Positions 1 through 5,653 of a stretch of 5,653 nucleotides of DNA are shown here, piece by piece. Below the pieces are notes generated by a model. The model worked only from the letters and a program-made list of their open reading frames with translations, searched no databases and was not told where the DNA came from. Location of the stretch: contig CAYPIE010000187.1 in NCBI GenBank assembly GCA_964410665.1, positions 1 through 5,653 on the forward strand. Reading direction: 5' to 3'. Position 1 is the stretch's first letter, and each line of letters opens with the position of its first letter. This stretch comes from CAYPIE01 sp964410665 (GTDB lineage Bacteria; Planctomycetota; Planctomycetia; Gemmatales; Gemmataceae). The translations under genes were made by a program, and so were the position numbers.

Positions 1-2
1 CT

Positions 3-533
3 TACAATGCCGTGTGTTGTGACCAACGACAGACGGGCTTGGTGCATTTGCTGCGAGACATCCAAGGAGTCGATAATCAAGGCGAGGATGGAGACTGGCC
101 TGATTTCTCCAAGAAGGACGGGTGGGGCTGGGCGGTGAATTTCGGCGACATCTGGTTCACCGAGTCGGCCGCTCGACTGGTGCACGGTGCGGAACTCGCG
201 GCTCTGAGCCCGGGGGAGGATGGCGACAGTGCCCGGTGGATCGCCGAAGCGGGGCGGCTTCTGGAACGGGGCGTGGCGAGGACCAGTGAGGCGAATTATT
301 TCGGGCCCGAGGGGCACCCGTGGGCCACGGAGATTGGCGCGGCCCTCGCATCGTACCGGAGCCTGCGGGACAGCGGCACCGACCCGGCCGACTGGCTCGA
401 GGCGTTCAAACTACGGACCGCCTACTGGTGTGCGCAAGTGCTCGGCGGGGCGGCCCCCTTCCCCCCTCAGTCGCGACCTCGACTCGAAGACGCTGCCGCG
501 CTGGTGCGACGCATGCCCGGACACAACGACTGA
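3..533 (+). CDS. Hypothetical protein, C-terminal part (5' end outside window)
   Basis: I do not recognise this protein family. The frame has no stop between the window edge and the TGA at 531-533. The residues before the first possible start (Y-N-A, then the GTG at 12) read as ordinary protein, so the gene probably begins upstream and the GTG is probably an internal valine. About 176 codons are visible. The segment is acidic and mostly helical in character. It is rich in tryptophan and aromatic residues (GWGWAVNFGDIWF around residues 38-50 counted from the GTG) and ends in helical stretches followed by RMPGHND. There is no signal peptide, membrane segment or known catalytic motif in the visible part. 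Strong G/C preference at third codon positions supports real coding. It runs convergently towards the DUF1826 gene. It could be a cytosolic accessory protein of any kind; no function is assigned. Confidence 0.6.
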   Translation, partial: YNAVCCDQRQTGLVHLLRDIQGVDNQGEDGDWPDFSKKDGWGWAVNFGDIWFTESAARLVHGAELAALSPGEDGDSARWIAEAGRLLERGVARTSEANYFGPEGHPWATEIGAALASYRSLRDSGTDPADWLEAFKLRTAYWCAQVLGGAAPFPPQSRPRLEDAAALVRRMPGHND

Positions 534-579
534 CGCCATGTCCCTCACCCCACCCACAAACGTCATGACCACTGATCTT

Positions 580-596
580 GCCCGCGGAAAGTGGGC
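580..596. terminator. Weak hairpin between convergent genes
   Basis: GCCCGC at 580-585 can pair with GTGGGC at 591-596 (one G-T wobble) around the five-base loop GGAAA. It lies in the 129 bp gap between two convergent genes, where a shared terminator would be expected. No T-run follows on either strand, so it is not a classical intrinsic terminator and may be chance in GC-rich DNA. Confidence 0.2.
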
Positions 597-662
597 GCGG
601 AGTTAAGGGTGGCTCTGGTTACACGCCCGCTCGCCCGACCATCAGGCCACGCCGGCTGGGGG

Positions 663-1127
663 TCAGTAGTCGATCGCCACGCACATCCGCTTCTCCTCGT
701 CGGGCAGTTCCGGCGAGCGGTGGTGCACGGAGTCCCGGTGGGTCGGGTGCCGGCGGCCCTTGAGAAACACCAGCCCGTACAGGGGGGCGGCGTGCGTGGC
801 GTTCTCCCCGACGAACTGGTACTTGGTGGCTGGGCCGAGGTACGTCGTGACCAGGCGGACGTGTTCGTTGTCGCAGTGGAACTTCGGGCACGACCGCGAC
901 CGCGTCATCTCGACCCGCAGGTACGCTTCCCGCTGACCGATCTGGTCGAGGAACGCGGCCACCAGGCCGACCAGGCCGGTCGCCAGGGCGGGGGACTCGA
1001 TCCGCAACTCCGCCAGCCCGGTCTGGACCTTCCGGGCGGCGTTGTGCCGGCGGACCATCGACCGGTAGTCGCTGACGGTGCCCGCCCGGAGGGCGGGACC
1101 GAGGTGGTCTAGCCGGTTGCGGGCCAA
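663..1127 (-). CDS. DUF1826 family protein, start uncertain
   Basis: The C-terminal half matches my memory of the DUF1826 family: CPKFHCDN at residues 80-87, then RLVTTYLGPATKY (91-103), FLKG (121-124), VHHRSPEL (134-141) and a hydrophobic end CVAIDY. The function of the family is unknown. From memory, in proteobacteria it often sits near COG0523 zinc-metallochaperone genes, but no such gene is visible here. The 154-residue reading begins at a TTG at 1127. Typical members are about 200 residues, so the true N-terminus may lie upstream. The frame stays open back to a TAA at 1236-1238 but holds no ATG or GTG. An ATG at 1213-1211 exists in another frame and would need a frame change to join. H84, D86 and H136 form an H-x-D...H pattern that could bind a metal (inference). 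No signal peptide is seen, so it is probably cytoplasmic. The family call is firm; the start is not. Confidence 0.8.
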   Translation of the reverse strand: MARNRLDHLGPALRAGTVSDYRSMVRRHNAARKVQTGLAELRIESPALATGLVGLVAAFLDQIGQREAYLRVEMTRSRSCPKFHCDNEHVRLVTTYLGPATKYQFVGENATHAAPLYGLVFLKGRRHPTHRDSVHHRSPELPDEEKRMCVAIDY

Positions 1128-1377
1128 GATCAGGATGTCACCGCCGCCGGCGGCGAACCCAGCGACGGCCCCGCGTCCCAGGCGGCGATCGGTTCCGTCG
1201 TCGTGGCTTGCATCTGCTTGACTCGCTTCCCTTGGTTAGCCGGCAGGAGTTCGTCGTCAGGCTCGTCTCAGTCCGTCAGTCGTCTTGCTCCGGATCGCCC
1301 GATCACTCCAGCAGCGGGTCGGGGAGGTCTTCCCACGCCGTCGGCCCGCCTTCCATCTCGCGGTCGGTGTGGAATGG
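1128..1377. other. 250 bp stretch without a supported gene
   Basis: This gap lies between the DUF1826 gene and the end of the protease gene, both on the minus strand. Its left part (1128-1235) is open in the DUF1826 frame and may hold the missing N-terminus of that protein. The rest shows only an 18-codon minus-strand ORF (1356-1303, no ribosome binding site) and a loose duplication of CGTCAG (1255-1260 and 1274-1279). I see no clear terminator for the protease gene and no convincing promoter. Confidence 0.5.
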
Positions 1378-3290
1378 TCAAGGGCGGCGGAAGGCCGATG
1401 CGGGGATCTCAGTCCATGGCTGGTCGGGGCCTGAAAAGTGGAGTTTCAATTCGTCGGGACCACCTTGGTCAAAGTACTCGATGCGGATCGCATGCAGGCC
1501 AGCAGCCAGTCGACGGGAGCCGCTGCGGCTGAAGGCAGCATGAAGGCCGTCATTGTCGACCAAAAGTTGGTCGTCAATGTAGAGACGACTTCCGTCGTCC
1601 GACGTTGTGCGAAACTGCCAGACGCCGTCGCGCGACAGATCGATGAAGCCATTGAAAACCAATGCGAATTCGTTGGTGCGGCCGCCGTGGACATTTTTGG
1701 CTGGTGACTTGCAGGAGCCTTGTTCGATCGGCCTGAGTGTCGCGAAGTCGGGAAGCGCATTCCAGCGGCCTGCGTAGAGCTGCCAATGGAGGCCGGGGTT
1801 TGGGGCTTCGACCCTTTGTGCCGGGCCCAGGGGCTGGAGCTTGAGGAGGGCCTTCAGGCTTTGACCAGGCGAGCCGTAGTGAAGTGTCATTTGGTGATTC
1901 ATGGAAAGAAACAGATTGTTATCGAAGCCGCCTCGTTTCCTCTTGAGAATGCCTTCTTCTTCACTCAAGGGAACCATGGTGTAAGCAATCGAATAAGACG
2001 ATACATTCATCCCAACGACGGACCCGAAGCGGTCGAGAATCGGTCCTGTACTGCTGCCTGTGGCAGACTCCGTGGTCACCATGATCCTGATGCTATCCTT
2101 GATCCGCGTGTGACGGGCTAATTGCCCTTTTGTCAAGGTGAAAAACGCGTAGCTTGGATGACTGATGTTAATCAGGTCTGAGCCCACCCGGGGAGCTTTC
2201 GCAATGGGAAGCGGTTGAAAGCCATCGCCGTCCAATTGGATCAGGGCAACGTCATCGGCTTCGTTGACGGCGAGAATCTCTTTCACCCGCACCACCCGAC
2301 CGCTGAGCGTTGTAGCGACGACGAGGTCATACTGGCTCATGTTGCGCATGACATGGCGACACGTGAGGGCGAGACCATCGGCGCCGATCACAAATCCACT
2401 TGCGTGGGTAGGCATCCCACCTTCGTTCACGCCGCTGATGATGAGAACGCTAGACGCGCACCGTTCGTAGAGCTCTTCAGGGCTCAGGGGAGCGTCCGAT
2501 GGCTCGATCAGCTCGACCTCACGGTCGATGATGCGGTCTGTTTTTATTTCAGAACTCAGTCGCGTAGGATTCGGGGCACGATCTTGCTTCAGCAGATGCT
2601 TGCCCCATCGATCGATGTATTTCGATATCGTCGTGTTGGATTCGAGTATACCATCGGACATCAGGGGCTTCGTTTCAGGAACACGGATTTCCGACCCTCC
2701 CTTGAGGGCGAAGTCCATGATGAGATCGCTGCTCGCGGAGTCAGCCTGATGCTCACTGATTGCTAAAACATTTTCGCCCGCTTTGAGGTGGCCACCCTCA
2801 AGGTAGAACGTGTGGTAAGTGGACTTCCGATTGCCGGATAGCGTACCCAGGGCGAAGGTCGTTTCACCGAGATCACCTGTGGGCATGTTGTAGCGATAGA
2901 TCTCTTCGCCATTGAGATACACAGCTGCTCCGTCGACACAACGTAGCTCGCACAACCAAACTGGATGGGCGGCAGGATCATCAACGTTAAAGGTCAGTCG
3001 AAAGAAGGCGGCCGCATGCTTTTTCTTTTCGTCCCCGCCGAAGCTGATCGAGGTAGTGATGCCATCCACCCCGTAGCCGAGCGGCGCGGTACCTGTGTCC
3101 CATGCACTATCGTCGAACTCGACCGTGTTCCAGGCCATTGGTGGCCGCTCGCCTTTGTCCCAGAAATGCCATCCGTCGTGGCCACGTTTAATAGAACCGT
3201 TTTTTCTGCAGCGACGGGGAAGGCGAGAAGGATGAGGGCGAGTGCGGACGAGAGAACGGCGGCCGGACGCAGGTTGGTGCTTAGGATCAT
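1378..3290 (-). CDS. Secreted trypsin-like serine protease with PA14 domain, frame-disrupted near N-terminus
   Basis: Predicted exported protease of about 637 residues if one frame change is allowed. Residues 1-28 are a signal peptide (basic start, hydrophobic SSALALILLAF, end PVAA before EKT). The frame then changes near 3192 and continues with IKRGHDGWHFWDKGE, the start of a galactose-binding-like beta-sandwich (about residues 34-198; WDTGTAPLGYG, YLNGEEIYR). A linker leads to a chymotrypsin/HtrA-type protease domain (about 271-443). Its His is in TCRHVM (codon 2355-2353), Asp in DDVALIQLD (2253-2251) and Ser in GSSTGP (2052-2050). No PDZ domain is seen. A PA14 domain closes the protein (about 498-635; GLHWQLYAGRW, TSDDGSRLYIDDQ, DNDGLH). 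PA14 and galactose-binding-like modules often bind carbohydrate, so a surface or periplasmic protease acting on or anchored to glycans is an inference. Without the frame change, the downstream frame can be extended to a TTG at 3357, but its first 50 or so residues are arginine/proline-rich and not protein-like. An alternative ATG at 3341, also with a ribosome binding site, would add 17 residues. Confidence 0.82.
3192..3205 (-). other. Frame break inside the protease gene (-1 / one missing base)
   Basis: Upstream of this stretch the coding frame is the one carrying the signal peptide (...PVAAEKTVL). Downstream it is the frame carrying IKRGHDGW and all later domains. The shift equals re-reading one base or a loss of one base. 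It contains a run of six A on the coding strand (3205-3200). Base 3192 is the last base of the Leu codon in one frame and the first base of the Ile codon in the other, so a switch exactly there gives a natural VLIKRG junction. It could be a mutation, an assembly error or slippage in the A-run. The run is not in the right phase for a canonical A-AAA-AAC slippery heptamer. Confidence 0.75.
3207..3290 (-). other. Signal peptide of the protease
   Basis: Twenty-eight residues starting at the ATG 3290-3288: a short n-region with one arginine (MILSTNLRPA), a hydrophobic core rich in Leu and Ala, and a small-residue end V-A-A before Glu. This fits a Sec signal peptidase I substrate. There is no cysteine after it, so it is not a lipoprotein. 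Confidence 0.72.
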
Positions 3291-3297
3291 CGTCTTT

Positions 3298-3304
3298 TCC
3301 TTTC
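3298..3304 (-). promoter_or_regulatory. Ribosome binding site favouring the 3290 start
   Basis: On the coding strand GAAAGGA lies 7 bases before the ATG at 3290-3288. A competing site, AGGG at 3353-3350, lies 8 bases before the in-frame ATG at 3341. The downstream start is preferred because it gives a signal peptide of normal length; the upstream one adds a 17-residue, highly charged extension. Confidence 0.5.
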
Positions 3305-3358
3305 GGGGGTGGCGGTACGACAGGTCGCGAGGAAACTTCATGATTCTTTCCCTGCAAA

Positions 3359-3380
3359 GTGCTCTACCGCAATTGAGCAC
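3359..3380. repeat. Perfect 6-bp inverted repeat in the protease leader
   Basis: GTGCTC (3359-3364) and GAGCAC (3375-3380) are perfect inverted copies separated by 10 bases. The element lies upstream of both candidate protease starts and downstream of the redoxin stop. It could be an operator half-site pair or an RNA hairpin. The spacing is loose for a terminator and no T-run follows closely. Confidence 0.35.
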
Positions 3381-3408
3381 CGTGAATGGCCGAAAAACCA
3401 GCACTCGC

Positions 3409-3423
3409 GACGCTATACGCGTC
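3409..3423 (-). terminator. Possible terminator hairpin after the redoxin gene
   Basis: GACGC and GCGTC (3409-3413 and 3419-3423) pair perfectly around a five-base loop, 41 bases past the redoxin stop codon in the direction of transcription. A run of five T on the coding strand (3397-3393) follows the stem after 11 bases, which is farther than in a normal intrinsic terminator. If it works, the protease would need its own promoter. The call is tentative. Confidence 0.3.
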
Positions 3424-3464
3424 CCACCGATCTCTCCGCGTCTAAGTGTGAGTGTTTAGATTTC

Positions 3465-5653
3465 TTATTCTTCGCTTCCCGACAGCGTTTCGGCGGGCAC
3501 TTCGCGTTGGGTGCGGCCTTTGTGCTGCGCGAGCAATCGCTTGCCTTCGTTCAACACGAACTTGGGATCCATGAATGGCTCGTAACTGATGTCCTGCCAG
3601 AGGATCTTGCCGTCGGGACTGATCACAAACGTGCCGTGCAGCGGCGTGCTCTCGAAGTCGTCGAAGCAGCGGTAACGCTTGAATACTTCCAGCGACGGAT
3701 CACTGACGAGGGGTATCGGCAGCTTCTCCTTGCCGAAATTCTTCACCGATTCGGCGAGGCCGCCTTCCTCATCACTGCTAATCGCGATCACCTCCAGCCC
3801 GGCCTTGCGAAAAGCCTTGTATTCCGGCGCGAACGCCTGTAATTGTTCGACGCAGTGAAGGCAACCGAAGCCGAGGTAGAAAATCACAACGACCGGCTTG
3901 CCCCGGTACTGCTTCATCGACCGCTTTTTTCCGTCCGCGTCGGCGAGCGTCCAAGCGGGCGCGTCGGACGGGCTCCAACGGAACGGCCCGAGCGAATCAA
4001 GCGGGACGCGATTGCCGATGTCTTCGGCCAACGGTTCCGGCGTTCGCCAATCTGACGGATAACCAAACGCTTCCGCGGCTTCCGTCAACCGCTCGAACAC
4101 GGGTGACGCGCCCAAGTCGGCATAACCGGCCACGGTCCGCAACGCGTCAAAACGCTTTTTGGCCGCGTCCTTCTTGCCGGCTTTCCACAGGAGTTCGACG
4201 AGGCAGGACAACGGCTGGACTTCGTTCTTGCGACGCTCCGCATCCTTGGTGACGGCGGCAATCGCTTCGTTCTGCTTGCCAGCGAGGAACTGAATACGAG
4301 CCAGTTGGCAGCCATCCTCGCCACCCGCCTTCTTCAGCAGTTCGTAGGCCTTCTCGAAATTGCCTGCCGCCCACTCACGATGCCCTTCGAGCGCCGCGAC
4401 CATACGGTTCAAATCCCGGATTCGCCCGTCAAACGGTTTACCGGCCGTGCGAGCCACTTCGTCGGTTTCTTTGTCGTACACTTCGTTCAGGAACCGGAAT
4501 CCAGTGACCCTACCAGTGGGACCGATGACAATCTGGAAGGCGTTGCCGTGAGTCACGTCTTGATAGGGACTGCCGGATTCCTTATCGAGTCTCATGGCGC
4601 GGAGGTTGGGCGACAGGGCCCACTTCACACCGGCTTTGTTGGTCCAAAGCAATAGACCGGGTCGCGAGGGGTGCCGCGAGATCTTGCCTTGGTGCCAGTC
4701 GTTTTCGGACGGGTTTTGTTGGAATTCCCCCAACAGGTCGGTGATCGTCACCGGTCCTTGATTCCAGGCATCTTCAGCTCGCTCGTATACCCAAACGGCA
4801 AAGCCGCCGTCCGTTGAGAAGTCGCTGGGACGTTCATCGGGGCGTTTGGGGTTCATGCTCATCGTCAGCTGTTCGCCCTCGATCTTGTACAGCCATTTTA
4901 TGGTTGGTTTGCCGTAGGAGTCGAGGTGGCCGGGGTTCTTCGTATCTAGCTTGTACTTGAACTCCTTCCTTTTCCCGTCGGATTCCCAAACCAGCGTACC
5001 ATTGTCGAAGGTGTTCACGGAATCCACTCGAGGTTTCGTGGATCCCCCTGGGGTCAAAAGCTTTATCATCCGCCACGTACCGAGTAGTTGTGTCGCGAGA
5101 TCCTTCTCCTTACCTTCGGCTGCTTTCGTCTCGGCCCCCTTCTTACCCGCGTCCTTCTTGTCGCCCTCTGTTTTCTCAGAGTTCGCCTTCTTGAGCTCCT
5201 TCTTCTTCTCGGCCTTCGCCTTGGCGATTGCTTCGTAACGTTTGGCTTTTTGCTCGTCCAATCGCGTTTTCAATTCGGCCAACACCCTGTCGCCGTTCTC
5301 GATGTCGCCGAGGCGGAAGTGAGCCGTACCGAGGTATCGCAGCCGCTTCTCTGCTTCAGTCTCTTTGTCGGTCGGCTCGAGGTAGGGCGAGTTGCAGTAG
5401 TCGATCAGCAGTTGCCACTTCTCGTAACGCCGCAGCGTCTCGAATAGGCGCGTGCGGCCGTACATCGTGCTGCCACGTTTGCCGAGCGTGTTGTACTTGG
5501 GATGCCGCGGCAACTCGATCATGTTCGCGGACAAACTGATCGCGTCTCGCACTCGGCCCACGTTGTTCAAATTCCGAACCAGCCATTCATTGTTATGAGC
5601 GAAGTTGTGAATTTGATCGGGCAGCACGCGATCGCGCATCATGTGAGCGTGAT
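3465..5653 (-). CDS. TPR / TIGR03067-like / redoxin fusion protein (5' end outside window)
   Basis: About 728 residues are visible. The frame stays open to the window edge (H-A-H precedes the first Met), so the ATG at 5642 is probably internal; residue numbers count from it. Order of parts: helical TPR-like region (1-130; YLGTAHFRLGDIENGDRVL at 103-121); lysine/glutamate/alanine-rich linker, possibly coiled coil (about 125-183); TIGR03067-like lipocalin-type beta domain (about 184-290; QLLGTWRMIKL, IKWLYKIEGEQLTMSMN, FAVWVYERA); a further beta region (about 300-390; WHQGKISRH, LLLWTNKAGVKWALSPNL); second TPR-like helical region (about 405-502); redoxin (AhpC/TSA/TlpA-like) domain (about 553-705). 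The redoxin domain has C594-L-H-C597 in FYLGFGCLHC, then ISSDEEG and TPLHGTFVISPDGKILW. A thiol-disulfide or peroxide-reducing role is inferred from the fold and the CxxC pair. The substrate is unknown, and export cannot be judged without the N-terminus. The stop is TAA at 3467-3465. Confidence 0.85.
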   Translation of the reverse strand, partial: HAHMMRDRVLPDQIHNFAHNNEWLVRNLNNVGRVRDAISLSANMIELPRHPKYNTLGKRGSTMYGRTRLFETLRRYEKWQLLIDYCNSPYLEPTDKETEAEKRLRYLGTAHFRLGDIENGDRVLAELKTRLDEQKAKRYEAIAKAKAEKKKELKKANSEKTEGDKKDAGKKGAETKAAEGKEKDLATQLLGTWRMIKLLTPGGSTKPRVDSVNTFDNGTLVWESDGKRKEFKYKLDTKNPGHLDSYGKPTIKWLYKIEGEQLTMSMNPKRPDERPSDFSTDGGFAVWVYERAEDAWNQGPVTITDLLGEFQQNPSENDWHQGKISRHPSRPGLLLWTNKAGVKWALSPNLRAMRLDKESGSPYQDVTHGNAFQIVIGPTGRVTGFRFLNEVYDKETDEVARTAGKPFDGRIRDLNRMVAALEGHREWAAGNFEKAYELLKKAGGEDGCQLARIQFLAGKQNEAIAAVTKDAERRKNEVQPLSCLVELLWKAGKKDAAKKRFDALRTVAGYADLGASPVFERLTEAAEAFGYPSDWRTPEPLAEDIGNRVPLDSLGPFRWSPSDAPAWTLADADGKKRSMKQYRGKPVVVIFYLGFGCLHCVEQLQAFAPEYKAFRKAGLEVIAISSDEEGGLAESVKNFGKEKLPIPLVSDPSLEVFKRYRCFDDFESTPLHGTFVISPDGKILWQDISYEPFMDPKFVLNEGKRLLAQHKGRTQREVPAETLSGSEE

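Noticed and set aside
591..1112. 173-codon plus-strand ORF opposite the DUF1826 gene
   Set aside because: The minus-strand product has family motifs. The plus product is valine/glycine/arginine-rich low-complexity typical of antisense reading in GC-rich DNA.
1303..1356. Minus-strand 18-codon ORF (MEGGPTAWEDLPDPLLE) in the gap after the protease, in frame with the protease stop
   Set aside because: No ribosome binding site, very short, and no recognised similarity. It could be a remnant or chance.
2215..2766. 183-codon plus-strand ORF
   Set aside because: It lies wholly opposite the protease catalytic domain, whose motifs are unmistakable, so it is a shadow frame.
3200..3205. Canonical -1 programmed frameshift heptamer A-AAA-AAC
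   Set aside because: The sequence is present but not in the phase required by the signal-peptide frame, and no clear downstream hairpin was identified.
3291..3357. TTG start at 3357 giving one uninterrupted 659-residue protease reading
   Set aside because: The first 55 or so residues are arginine/proline-rich and lie over the signal-peptide codons of another frame, which have a better start and ribosome binding site.
5088..5447. Leucine/phenylalanine-rich plus-strand ORF resembling a membrane protein
   Set aside because: The hydrophobic run is the antisense of the lysine/glutamate-rich linker of the redoxin protein (AAG/GAG codons read as CTT/CTC).

Overview
The window looks like a piece of a GC-rich Planctomycetes genome, most likely of the Gemmata / Gemmataceae kind. 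The evidence is the gene content. The right-hand gene joins a TPR-like scaffold, a lysine/glutamate-rich linker, a TIGR03067-like domain (a family described mainly from planctomycetes) and a thioredoxin-fold redoxin domain with the motif GCLHC. The middle gene combines a galactose-binding-like module, a trypsin-like protease and a PA14 domain behind a signal peptide, a type of mosaic common in this phylum. The taxonomic call is an inference from family content, since no rRNA or marker gene is present.

Layout, left to right. (1) Positions 3-533, plus strand: the 3' part of an unrecognised protein whose reading frame is open to the window edge. (2) Positions 534-662: a short convergent gap with one weak hairpin. 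(3) Positions 663-1127, minus strand: a DUF1826 protein with an uncertain start. (4) Positions 1128-1377: no supported gene. (5) Positions 1378-3290, minus strand: a secreted multi-domain serine protease whose N-terminus is in a different frame from the rest, with the break between about 3205 and 3192. (6) Positions 3291-3464: a leader/intergenic stretch with two perfect short inverted repeats. (7) Positions 3465 to the right edge, minus strand: the redoxin fusion protein, lacking its N-terminus in this window.

The protease and redoxin genes lie in tandem on the minus strand with 174 bp between them. They may be co-transcribed or may have separate promoters. The protease is predicted to be exported. 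The redoxin protein may also be exported, but its N-terminus is outside the window. I see no evidence that the genes form one pathway, and no CRISPR array, transposase, tRNA, rRNA or defence-like module. The left 1.3 kb is visibly more G+C-rich than the protease gene (about 67% against about 52% in one sampled 60-base line of each), so the two halves may have different histories.

The best points for follow-up are the frame break in an otherwise well-preserved protease gene, the layout of the redoxin fusion, and an H-x-D...H pattern in the DUF1826 protein that resembles the metal site of Fe(II)/2-oxoglutarate oxygenases. I did not find a convincing new multi-gene system.
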